Below are positions 23,901 to 31,513 of a DNA stretch of 64,000 nt, piece by piece. Position numbers and translations under genes: made by a program. The stretch lies in NCBI GenBank assembly GCA_963749895.1, contig CAVVOG010000003.1:682001-746000 (forward strand), in the 5' to 3' direction. A model generated the notes under the pieces. It was not told the DNA's origin. It ran no database searches and worked only from the letters and a program-made list of their open reading frames with translations. Position 1 is the stretch's first letter. Every line of letters begins with the position of its first letter. The stretch is from AC-51 sp963749895. GTDB taxonomy: Bacteria; Actinomycetota; UBA4738; HRBIN12.

Positions 23901-23924
23901 GCGCCCGAACAACAGTTCGGGCGC
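23901..23924 (+). terminator. Terminator hairpin after the HNH gene
   Basis: A perfect 10-bp stem (GCGCCCGAAC at 23901-23910, complement at 23915-23924) with an AACA loop is followed by ATCTTCCGTT. Its core also reads CGAAC, four bases, GTTCG, so it formally matches the SOS-box core; the hairpin explanation is simpler. Confidence 0.6.
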
Positions 23925-23932
23925 ATCTTCCG

Positions 23933-23962
23933 TTGACGGCAGTGGAGTGTTGGTGGCATAAA
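23933..23962 (+). promoter_or_regulatory. Promoter of the dcw cluster
   Basis: TTGACG (23933-23938) and CATAAA (23957-23962) with an 18-bp spacer, inside the GTGG repeat array and 33 bp before the mraZ start. Confidence 0.55.
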
Positions 23963-23979
23963 CGTGGCCCGATGTGGAG
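23942..23979 (+). promoter_or_regulatory. Probable MraZ operator: four GTGG direct repeats
   Basis: GTGG occurs at 23942, 23953, 23964 and 23974, that is with 11, 11 and 10 bp steps and so on one helical face. Two copies are GTGGAG. MraZ is known to bind short direct repeats with 10-bp-scale periodicity upstream of its own gene (TGGGN in Escherichia coli, GTG-containing boxes in mycoplasma), so autorepression is expected. Confidence 0.7.
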
Positions 23980-23994
23980 GAAAGGGGAGGACGC

Positions 23995-24432
23995 GTGACC
24001 GGACTGCTCGGCACGCACAGCTACCAACTCGACCCGAAGGGGCGCGTGTCCCTGCCGGCCAGGTTCCGTGAGGCCTTCGCCGACGGTGTGTGGCTGACGA
24101 TCGGCCAGGACGGGTGCCTCTTCGCCTTCCCCAGGGCCGAATGGGAGCAGGCGTCCGATGAGGTCGCCGCGTCCCCCCTTTCCGACGCCGCGGGGCGGGC
24201 CTACGCCCGCATCTTCTTCGGCCAGTCCGACGAGGCGAAGCTCGACGGGCAGGGCCGGCTGACGATCTCGGGTCGATTGCGCGAGGCCGTCGGCATCACG
24301 AAGGAAGTGGTCGTGCTCGGCGTGCGCGACCGCATGGAGATCTGGGATCGGGAGACGTACGACCGGTACGTGGCCGCCTACGCGGGGGCGTACCAGGCAG
24401 GAACGCTCGAACCCGGACAGCGGACCCGCTGA
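23995..24432 (+). CDS. mraZ: Transcriptional regulator MraZ
   Basis: A 145-residue DNA-binding protein of the AbrB-like fold and the classic first gene of the dcw cluster. It contains two MraZ repeats: GTHSYQLDPKGRVSLPARFREAF near the N-terminus and AKLDGQGRLTISGRLREAVGI in the middle, each with the DxKGR-type turn. It acts as a dodecameric ring that binds tandem boxes and represses the cluster. The GTG start has AAAGGGGAGGA just upstream. The four GTGG boxes over its promoter fit autoregulation. RsmH, a known antagonist of MraZ, is encoded two genes downstream. Confidence 0.95.
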   Translation: MTGLLGTHSYQLDPKGRVSLPARFREAFADGVWLTIGQDGCLFAFPRAEWEQASDEVAASPLSDAAGRAYARIFFGQSDEAKLDGQGRLTISGRLREAVGITKEVVVLGVRDRMEIWDRETYDRYVAAYAGAYQAGTLEPGQRTR

Positions 24433-24460
24433 GGGTCGTCGCACAGGAGGACACAGGAAG

Positions 24461-24580
24461 ATGGAACCGCAAGGCAGGTTGGGCGTCGAGGTCCGTCAGA
24501 GCCTCTCCCTCTTGGCGATGACAGGGCTGACGCTGCTCGCGTCGATCGGGTTCGGGCTGTTCGTCGGACGGGTGGGCTGA
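24461..24580 (+). CDS. 39-residue single-span membrane peptide in the dcw cluster
   Basis: A short gene with ATG at 24461 and TGA at 24578-24580, preceded by CAGGAGG with a rather long gap and a closer AGGAAG. The peptide has a polar start (MEPQGRLGVEVRQ) and one hydrophobic span (about residues 14-35), ending in VGRVG. It fits tightly between mraZ (28 bp upstream) and rsmH (2 bp downstream), so it is very likely translated and co-expressed with division genes. I do not recognise a family. The place and topology suggest a small membrane factor of the divisome, or a peptide whose translation couples to rsmH. Confidence 0.65.
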   Translation: MEPQGRLGVEVRQSLSLLAMTGLTLLASIGFGLFVGRVG

Positions 24581-24582
24581 AC

Positions 24583-25461
24583 GTGTCCGAGGGGCGCCCG
24601 GCGGCGCACGAACCGGTGATGGTCGACGAGGTGGTGCACTTCCTGGGCGACCGGCGGCTCGTCGTCGACATGACGCTGGGAGCCGGGGGCCACGCGGTCG
24701 GGCTCCTGGATGCGGGCGTCGACCGTGTCGTCGGCGTCGATCGTGACCCGGAGGCGATCGAGGTGGCGCAGGAGCGCCTCGCCTCGTACGGGGACCGGGC
24801 GAAGCTCGTCGCATCCGCCTTCTCGGAGGTCGATGAGGACGTCGTCGGCGCACCCGCCGACGGGATCCTGTTCGACCTCGGGGTCTCGTCGATGCAGCTC
24901 GACCGTGCCGAGCGAGGGTTCTCGTACCGCCAGGACGCACCGCTCGACATGCGGATGGGGCCGGGGTCGGGGGAGCCGGGTCCGACAGCGGCCGACCTCG
25001 TCAACACCCTCCCGGAGTCTGAGTTGGCCGACCTGATCTATCGCTTCGGCGACGAGCGTCGTTCGCGCCGGATCGCCGCGACGATCGTCCGCCGGCGTCC
25101 GATCGCGACCACCGACGAGCTTGCCGCCGCCATCGTGAGCGCCGTGGGGAAGCGGCCGGGGGGCCCCCACCCCGCCCGCCGCACGTTCCAGGCGCTCCGC
25201 ATCGCGGTCAACCGGGAGCTCGAGGAGCTCGCCGCCTCCCTGCCTCGGGCGGTCGGTCTCCTCGGCCCCGGTGGCCGCGTGGTCGTGATCTCGTACCACT
25301 CGCTGGAGGACGGGCTCGTGAAGCGGGGGTTCCGCGACGACGAGCGCGTCCACGTCCTCACGAAGAAGCCTCTCGTCCCCTCCGAGGACGAGGTCGTGCG
25401 CAACCCGAGGGCCCGTAGCGCGAAGCTACGGGCGGCCGAGCGCCTGGAGGAGGCCGCGTGA
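24583..25461 (+). CDS. rsmH: 16S rRNA (cytosine(1402)-N(4))-methyltransferase
   Basis: A 292-residue SAM-dependent enzyme (MraW) that methylates C1402 in the decoding centre. It shows HEPVMVDEV, the SAM motif VDMTLGAGGHAVGLLDAG, FDLGVSSMQLDRAERGFSYRQDAPLDMRM, RRTFQALRIAVNRELEEL and VISYHSLEDGLVKRGF, all RsmH hallmarks. It starts at GTG 24583, two bases after the 39-residue peptide gene, and its stop overlaps ftsL (GTGA). Confidence 0.96.
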   Translation: MSEGRPAAHEPVMVDEVVHFLGDRRLVVDMTLGAGGHAVGLLDAGVDRVVGVDRDPEAIEVAQERLASYGDRAKLVASAFSEVDEDVVGAPADGILFDLGVSSMQLDRAERGFSYRQDAPLDMRMGPGSGEPGPTAADLVNTLPESELADLIYRFGDERRSRRIAATIVRRRPIATTDELAAAIVSAVGKRPGGPHPARRTFQALRIAVNRELEELAASLPRAVGLLGPGGRVVVISYHSLEDGLVKRGFRDDERVHVLTKKPLVPSEDEVVRNPRARSAKLRAAERLEEAA

Positions 25462-25892
25462 GCGCGCCCGCCCGGCAGCTCGCGCCGTCACCGCGGCCCC
25501 GCCCGACCTCGCCCGCACCCAGCCACGAACGTGCGCGCCCCACGCGTGCGCCCGCGGCGCGCCCGCTCACCTCTTCCCCTCCCTCCCCTCTCCGGCGGGC
25601 GCGCCGCGGGTCCACCCTCGCGTTCTGGATCTTCACCTCGCTCGTGCTCGGAGCGATGGTCGTGGCGATCGTGTCCGTGTCCGCCCTCGGCGTGCAGAGC
25701 GGCTTCCAGATCGATGCCTTGCGCGACCGGATCGGGGCCCTCGCCGACGAGCGGGAGGTCCTGACGAAGGAGGTCGCCGAGCTCTCGTCGCCCGGGCGCG
25801 TCCAGACCTGGGCGCGCCAAGCCGGGATGGTGACGCCGGACAACGTCGTCGTGCTCCGCGTCCCGCCGGCCCCGGAGGATCCGGGCGCGTGA
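25458..25892 (+). CDS. ftsL: Cell division protein FtsL-like
   Basis: A 144-residue bitopic protein. An N-terminal cytosolic tail of about 50 residues is rich in proline and arginine, followed by one membrane span (about 53-77). The periplasmic coiled-coil segment holds QIDALRDRIGALADEREVLTKEVAELSSPGRVQTWARQAGMV. Sequence identity in FtsL is always low; the call rests on topology, the leucine-zipper-like region, the A-x-x-x-GM end and position between rsmH and ftsI, with 4-bp overlaps on both sides. FtsL recruits and activates FtsW-FtsI with FtsQ/FtsB. Confidence 0.85.
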   Translation: MSAPARQLAPSPRPRPTSPAPSHERARPTRAPAARPLTSSPPSPLRRARRGSTLAFWIFTSLVLGAMVVAIVSVSALGVQSGFQIDALRDRIGALADEREVLTKEVAELSSPGRVQTWARQAGMVTPDNVVVLRVPPAPEDPGA

Positions 25893-27601
25893 GCCGTCCG
25901 CCGGTCCACCGGCTCGTCGTCCTGCTGGCCGTGTTCGCCGTGGCCCTGGGCGGGGTCGTCGGCAGGCTCGGTGTCCTGCAGCTCCGGGAGTCGGTGGCCT
26001 ACGCGGCGATGGGACAGGAGCAGCGGATCCGCGTCCTCGACCTCCCTGCGATCCGCGGCCGGATCCTGGATCGCGACGCGACGCCGCTGGCGATGAGCCT
26101 GGAGGCGCGCGACGTGTATGTGGACCCGAGCCAGGTGGTCGACGCCGCGGGTCAGGCTCGCGTGATCGCCGAGATCTTGGAGCTGCCGCCGAGGGACGTC
26201 CGTGCCGCCCTGTCGCGCGACGACACCACGTTCGTGTACCTGGCGCGTCACGTCGATCGAGACGTCGCCGAGCGCCTCGCGATGCTGCGCCTGCCCGGGA
26301 TCGGGCTCCTACCCGTCCAGAAGCGCTACTACCCGGCAGGTCCGGTCGCCGCTCAGGTGCTCGGCTTCGTCGGGGTCGACGGTGAGGGGTTGACGGGGCT
26401 CGAGGCACGGTACGAGTCGATCCTGGCCGGGCACCCCGGAGAGCGGACCGTGGAGGTATCCGCCCAGGGGCAGGAGATCACCGGCGGCGTCGACGTCGTC
26501 ACCGAGCCTCGACCCGGTGCCGACCTGATCCTGACGATCGACCGGCAGATCCAGTTCCAGGCGCAACGGGCGCTCCAGCGCGCGGTCCGCGACAACGACG
26601 CGAAGGGGGGCACGATCGTCGTGATGGATCCGATCACCGGCGACGTCTATGCGATGGCGTCCGCCCCCTCGTTCGACCCGAACCGCTTCACGGAGTTCCC
26701 CTCCGACAGCTGGTCCAACCGGGCCGTGACGGACACGTGGGAGCCGGGCTCGGTGAACAAGGTGATCACGGCGGCCGCGGCCCTGGAGACGGGGGCGGTG
26801 TCGCCCACCGAGGAGTTCGCGGTGCCCGCCACGCGCGAGATCGAGGAGTACACGATCAGCGACGCTCATCCCCACGGCGTGATGTCGATGACGCTCGGCG
26901 ACATCGTGGCCGAGTCGAGCAACGTCGGCAGTTCGCTCGTCGCCGACCGCGTCGGATCCGAGGGGATGGCGGAGACGTTCTCGCGGTTCGGGTTCGGGGA
27001 GCCGACCGGGATCGGGTTCCCGGGAGAGGCCTCGGGTCTGATGCCGCGCGACGAGGCGTGGAGCGATCTGACCCGCGCCACGGTCTCGTACGGGGCGGGC
27101 GTCGCGGTGACCCCGCTCCAGATGGCCTCCGTGTACGCGACGGTCGCCAACGGGGGGGTGCGGGTCCAACCTCGGCTCGTCCGCAGCATCGTGGAGCCCG
27201 ACGGCACGGTCGTCGAGGCTGAACCGTCGATCCGGCGTCGGGTGGTCCGGCCCGAGACCGCCGACGTGTTGACGCGGATGCTCGCCTATGCGGTGCAGGA
27301 CGGGACCGGTGAGAACGCGCAGATCCCCGGCTACCAGGTGGCGGGCAAGACCGGGACGGCGAAGAAGCTCGATGCCAACGGGCGGTACATGCAGCGCTAC
27401 GTCGCGTCGTTCATCGGGTTCCTGCCCGCCTCACGACCCAGGATCGTCGTCGCGGCGATCCTGGACGAGCCCCGCACGATCTACGGCGGTGTGGCCGCTG
27501 CGCCGCTGTTCCAGGAGGTCGCCCGATATGCGATCCAGCGGTTGGGGATCGAGCCCGCACCCGTCGTGAAGCTCCCACCCCACGTCTTGCAGGTTCCTTG
27601 A
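25889..27601 (+). CDS. ftsI: Septal peptidoglycan transpeptidase FtsI (PBP3)
   Basis: A 570-residue class B penicillin-binding protein. One N-terminal membrane span (about 8-30) is followed by a pedestal domain with RGRILDRDATPLA. The transpeptidase domain carries the SxxK nucleophile (S288, WEPGSVNKVIT), SxN as SSN (343-345) and KTGTA (487-491). The usual STFK is SVNK here, an uncommon but valid variant. It cross-links septal peptidoglycan together with FtsW. The gene overlaps ftsL and murE by 4 bp each, GTGA and TTGA. Confidence 0.95.
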   Translation: MSRPPVHRLVVLLAVFAVALGGVVGRLGVLQLRESVAYAAMGQEQRIRVLDLPAIRGRILDRDATPLAMSLEARDVYVDPSQVVDAAGQARVIAEILELPPRDVRAALSRDDTTFVYLARHVDRDVAERLAMLRLPGIGLLPVQKRYYPAGPVAAQVLGFVGVDGEGLTGLEARYESILAGHPGERTVEVSAQGQEITGGVDVVTEPRPGADLILTIDRQIQFQAQRALQRAVRDNDAKGGTIVVMDPITGDVYAMASAPSFDPNRFTEFPSDSWSNRAVTDTWEPGSVNKVITAAAALETGAVSPTEEFAVPATREIEEYTISDAHPHGVMSMTLGDIVAESSNVGSSLVADRVGSEGMAETFSRFGFGEPTGIGFPGEASGLMPRDEAWSDLTRATVSYGAGVAVTPLQMASVYATVANGGVRVQPRLVRSIVEPDGTVVEAEPSIRRRVVRPETADVLTRMLAYAVQDGTGENAQIPGYQVAGKTGTAKKLDANGRYMQRYVASFIGFLPASRPRIVVAAILDEPRTIYGGVAAAPLFQEVARYAIQRLGIEPAPVVKLPPHVLQVP

Positions 27602-29097
27602 GCGCGGCCCGTGGGCCGGTAGGCTCGCCAGCGGTGGAGCCGACTTCCCCTCCCGTCCCCGTCGCGACGGTGGCCACCGCCGCGGACGCCGAGCTGATCG
27701 GCGATCCGACGGTCATGGTCGCCGAGGCCGCGTACGACTCCCGCCACGTGGCGCCCGGGTCGCTGTTCTTCTGCGTGCCGGGTGACCACGTCGACGGTCA
27801 CGCCTTCGGCGCCGACGCGGTCGCGGCGGGGGCGAGTGCGCTCGTCGTGGAGCGCCCGCTCGACGTCGACGTCCCGCAGCTCCACGTGCGATCCGTCCGC
27901 GAGGCGATGGGACCCATGTCGGCGGTGGTCTTCGGCCACCCCGCGAGGGACCTGCGGATCGTCGGTGTGACCGGGACCAACGGCAAGACCACGACGACCT
28001 ACCTCCTGGAGGCCCTCGTGGACGGCGTCGGGTTGGCGGCGGCGGTGATCGGGACGACCGGCGCTCGGGTCCGGGGACGACCCGTGCCGCTCGCCCGTAC
28101 CACGCCCGAGGCGCCGGACCTGCACAGACTGCTGGCGACGATGCGCGAGGCCGGCGTCGACGTCGTCGCGATGGAGGTCTCGTCGCACGCCCTCGCACAG
28201 CATCGCGTGGGCGGGGTCCGAAGCGACGTCGCGGTCTTCACGAACCTCTCGCAGGACCATCTCGACTATCACCCGTCGATGGACGCCTACTTCGAGGCCA
28301 AGGCCCGGCTCTTCACCCCGGCGATGGCGGCTCGTGCCGCGGTGAACGTCGACGACCCGTTCGGGCGCCGGCTGCTCGAGGATCCGTCGATCCCGATGAC
28401 GACCTTCGCCGTCGAGTCCGACGCCGACCTCCGCGCGACCGACGTGCGCGTCGACGCCGACGGGGTTGCGTTCCGGGTTCCGGGCGCACAGGTCCGCTCG
28501 GCGTTGCGCGGCCGCTTCAACGTGTGGAACTGCCTCGCGGCGCTCGCCGCCGCCGACGCGCTGGGGATCGCCCGCGGAACGGCCGCCGACGCGCTGGGGA
28601 CCCTGGGCGGCGTCCCGGGGCGGATGGAGACGATCGAGGAAGGACAGGACTTCCTCGTGGTGGTGGACTACGCACACACGCCGGATAGCATCCTCGGCGT
28701 GCTCCGGGGTGCACGCCCGCTCGCGGCGGGACGCCTCATCGTGGTGTTCGGTTGCGGCGGTGACCGTGACCGTGCGAAGCGTCCCTTGATGGGGGAGGCC
28801 GCCACGTCCGCCGCCGACCTGACGATCGTGACGAGCGACAACCCTCGCCACGAGGACCCCCTCGCGATCATCGGAGAGATCCTGCCAGGGGCCGAGGCGG
28901 GAGGCGGCGACTACGTCGTCGAGCCCGATCGGCGGGCGGCGATCGAACGTGCGATCGACGGTGCCCGGACGGGCGACGTGGTGCTGATCGCCGGGAAGGG
29001 TCACGAGGACGTCCAGGAGATCGACGGCGGGTCGATCCCGTTCGACGATCGCGAGGTCGCTCGTGAGGCGCTCCGGCGTGCGGAGGGCGCACGATGA
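27598..29097 (+). CDS. murE: UDP-N-acetylmuramoyl-tripeptide synthetase, meso-diaminopimelate type
   Basis: Cytosolic Mur ligase that adds the third amino acid of the stem peptide. It has the ATP loop GVTGTNGKTTTTYLLEAL, NLSQDHLDYHPSMDAYFEAKARLF and VFGCGGDRDRAKRPLM. The meso-diaminopimelate specificity motif DNPR is present (TSDNPRHEDP), so the wall should contain meso-Dap. The start is uncertain: TTG 27598 overlaps the ftsI stop like the other junctions of this cluster (499 residues), but GTG 27634 has a TAGGCT 8 nt upstream and could be a leaderless internal start (487 residues). Confidence 0.95.
   Translation: MSAARGPVGSPAVEPTSPPVPVATVATAADAELIGDPTVMVAEAAYDSRHVAPGSLFFCVPGDHVDGHAFGADAVAAGASALVVERPLDVDVPQLHVRSVREAMGPMSAVVFGHPARDLRIVGVTGTNGKTTTTYLLEALVDGVGLAAAVIGTTGARVRGRPVPLARTTPEAPDLHRLLATMREAGVDVVAMEVSSHALAQHRVGGVRSDVAVFTNLSQDHLDYHPSMDAYFEAKARLFTPAMAARAAVNVDDPFGRRLLEDPSIPMTTFAVESDADLRATDVRVDADGVAFRVPGAQVRSALRGRFNVWNCLAALAAADALGIARGTAADALGTLGGVPGRMETIEEGQDFLVVVDYAHTPDSILGVLRGARPLAAGRLIVVFGCGGDRDRAKRPLMGEAATSAADLTIVTSDNPRHEDPLAIIGEILPGAEAGGGDYVVEPDRRAAIERAIDGARTGDVVLIAGKGHEDVQEIDGGSIPFDDREVAREALRRAEGAR
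27620..27633 (+). promoter_or_regulatory. Possible internal leaderless promoter within the murE start region
   Basis: TAGGCT followed by 8 nt and an in-frame GTG (27634). It would allow murE onward to be expressed apart from the mraZ promoter. Confidence 0.35.
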
Positions 29098-30455
29098 AGC
29101 CACGTCTGCTGTCCGGGGTCGCCACCGCCGTCGGCGGGCTGCACCTGGGCGAGGACGCCCTCGTGACGTCGGTGGCGACCGACTCGCGCGAGGTCGGGCC
29201 CGGGGCGCTGTTCTTCGCGCTCGCCGGCGAGCACGTCGACGGGCACCGGTTCGTGGGCGAAGCGTTCGAGCGGGGCGCCCACGGGGTGATCGTGCGCGAC
29301 GGGGCGCGGGTCGACGGTCCCGCGGTTCACGTCCGCGCCACCGGCGAGGCGCTCCTGCGGCTGGCGGCGGACGAGCGCGACCGGTTCGACGGGGTCGTCG
29401 TCGGGATCACCGGCGCCAACGGCAAGACGTCGACGAAGGACATGGCTGCGGCGGTGAGCGCGGCGGTGCGACGGACCCACGCGAGCCCCGCCTCCTTCAA
29501 CAACGAGGTCGGGCTGCCGGTGACGCTGTTGGGCGCGCCCCCGGGGACCGACGTGATCGTCGCGGAGCTCGGTGCCCGGCACGAGGGTGACGTGGCGCTC
29601 CTTTGCCGGATCGCGCGGCCCGCGATCGTCGTGGTGACGAACGTCGGCGTGGCCCACATGGAGGTGTTCGGGTCGTGGGAGGCGATCGTCGAGGCCTCGG
29701 CCGAGCCTGTGGAAGCGCTCGGCCCCGACGGCGTCGCGATCCTCAATGCCGACGATCCCGTGGTGGCGGCGTACCGGGATCGGTGTGCCGGACGCGTCGT
29801 GACGTTCGGGACCGGGGCCGAGGCCGACGTCCGCGCGTCCAGCGTCTCGCTCGGTCGGGACGGACGCGCAGCGTTCATCCTGGAGGCGAACGACACCCGG
29901 TTGCCGATCCGCTTGGGGGTACCCGGCGACCACATGGTGCCGAACGCGCTCGCCGCCGTGGCCGTCGGTCTCGAGCTCGGCGTCGAGCCGTCCGACGCAG
30001 TCCGCGCGCTCGACGGGGCGGAAGTCTCCCACTGGCGCATGGAGACCTTCACGACGGGTGCGGGCGTGCGGGTCGTGAACGACGCGTACAACGCGAACCC
30101 GGAATCGATGGCGGCTGCCCTGAAGACCGCACGGTGGATGGCGGGTGAGGCGGCTCTGATCGCGGTGCTCGGCCCGATGGCCGAGCTGGGCGATCTCACG
30201 TTGGAGGCGCACGAACGGATCGGGGAGCTCGCCGCGCGCCTGCGTGTCGACCGACTCGTGACGGTCGGCCCCGGCGCCGAGGTGATCGCGGTCGCGGGCG
30301 TGCGCGAAGGGGTGCCACCCGACGACGTCGCGAGCTACCCCGACGTCGACGGGGCGCTCGATGACGTCAGGACGCACGCTCGACCCGGCGACCTCGTCCT
30401 GGTGAAGGCCTCGCGGGTGGCGGGGCTCGAGCGGCTCGCGGAGGCCCTTCGATGA
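29094..30455 (+). CDS. murF: UDP-N-acetylmuramoyl-tripeptide-D-alanyl-D-alanine ligase
   Basis: A 453-residue cytosolic Mur ligase that adds D-Ala-D-Ala. It shows TDSREVGPGALFFALAGEHVDGHRFVGEA in the N-terminal UDP domain, the ATP loop GITGANGKTSTKDM, FNNEVGLPVTLL, ELGARHEGDV, and VVNDAYNANPESMAAAL with MAELGDLTLEAHE in the C-terminal domain. All are MurF hallmarks. It overlaps murE and mraY by 4 bp (ATGA). Confidence 0.96.
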   Translation: MKPRLLSGVATAVGGLHLGEDALVTSVATDSREVGPGALFFALAGEHVDGHRFVGEAFERGAHGVIVRDGARVDGPAVHVRATGEALLRLAADERDRFDGVVVGITGANGKTSTKDMAAAVSAAVRRTHASPASFNNEVGLPVTLLGAPPGTDVIVAELGARHEGDVALLCRIARPAIVVVTNVGVAHMEVFGSWEAIVEASAEPVEALGPDGVAILNADDPVVAAYRDRCAGRVVTFGTGAEADVRASSVSLGRDGRAAFILEANDTRLPIRLGVPGDHMVPNALAAVAVGLELGVEPSDAVRALDGAEVSHWRMETFTTGAGVRVVNDAYNANPESMAAALKTARWMAGEAALIAVLGPMAELGDLTLEAHERIGELAARLRVDRLVTVGPGAEVIAVAGVREGVPPDDVASYPDVDGALDDVRTHARPGDLVLVKASRVAGLERLAEALR

Positions 30456-31513
30456 TCTCGATCCTCGTGGCGGCGGCGATCGGACTCGGGGTGACGCTGC
30501 TGGGCACCCCGGTGGCGATCCGCGCGTTCACGATCTGGGGGTGGGGACAACGGATCAATGAGGACGGGCCGCACACCCACATGGAGAAGATGGGCACGCC
30601 GACGATGGGCGGCATCGTCATGCTCGCCGGGCTCGTGCTCGGCTACCTGGCCTCCCGTATCACGACCCAGCGGTTCACGGTCACCGGGATCGCGCTCGTG
30701 GTCGCCGCCGTCGGGTTCGGGATCGTGGGGTTCCTCGACGACTTCACGAAGGTCCGCCGTCGGCGTTCGCTCGGACTCACGAAGTCGCAGAAGTTCCTCG
30801 GGACGGCGCTCGTGTCGATCGGCTTCGCCGTGATCGTCGTCCTCACGAAGGACGACTCGGGGGTCTCGACGAACCTGTCGTTCGTCCGCCCGTCGGCGAT
30901 CGGACTGGGGGTCCTGTTCTTCGTCTGGGCGTTCGTCGTGCTGACGTCGTCGTCGAACGCGGTGAACCTCACCGACGGGCTCGATGGGCTGGCAGCCGGT
31001 TCGTCGATCCTGGTCCTGAGCGCGTACATCTTCATCGCGTTCTGGCAGTTCCGCCACACGTGCGCGCTCCTGGCCGACGGTCCCGGCTGCTACGCCGTCA
31101 GCGGTGTGGACCTGCAGGATGCCGCGATCGTCGCGGCCGCGATGGTGGGGGCGGTGACGGGCTTCCTGTGGTGGAACGCCGCCCCGGCGCAGATCTTCAT
31201 GGGAGACACCGGTGCCCTCGCGCTCGGCGGCCTGTTCGGCGCGCTCGCGATCGTCACGAACACGCAGCTGCTGCTCGTGATCCTCGGAGGTCTGTTCGTG
31301 CTGGAGACGCTGTCCGTGATCGCGCAGGTGATCGCGTTCCGAGGGTTCGGTCGGCGCGTGTTCAAGATGTCGCCGATCCACCATCACTTCGAACTCTCCG
31401 GCTGGCCCGAGTTCACCGTGATCGTGCGCTTCTGGATCGTCGCGGGTCTGTGCTCGGCGATCGGTATCGGGCTGTTCTACGCGGACTTCATCGCGCGGGG
31501 AGGCTTGGGGTGA
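30452..31513 (+). CDS. mraY: Phospho-N-acetylmuramoyl-pentapeptide-transferase
   Basis: A 353-residue polytopic membrane enzyme that makes lipid I by moving phospho-MurNAc-pentapeptide to undecaprenyl phosphate. About ten hydrophobic segments are visible. Conserved sites are HMEKMGTPTMGG near residue 45, GFLDDFTK (aspartate pair), NAVNLTDGLDGLA, MGDTGALALGG and the C-terminal MSPIHHHFELSGW histidine cluster. Its start overlaps murF and its end overlaps murD by 4 bp. Confidence 0.97.
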   Translation: MISILVAAAIGLGVTLLGTPVAIRAFTIWGWGQRINEDGPHTHMEKMGTPTMGGIVMLAGLVLGYLASRITTQRFTVTGIALVVAAVGFGIVGFLDDFTKVRRRRSLGLTKSQKFLGTALVSIGFAVIVVLTKDDSGVSTNLSFVRPSAIGLGVLFFVWAFVVLTSSSNAVNLTDGLDGLAAGSSILVLSAYIFIAFWQFRHTCALLADGPGCYAVSGVDLQDAAIVAAAMVGAVTGFLWWNAAPAQIFMGDTGALALGGLFGALAIVTNTQLLLVILGGLFVLETLSVIAQVIAFRGFGRRVFKMSPIHHHFELSGWPEFTVIVRFWIVAGLCSAIGIGLFYADFIARGGLG

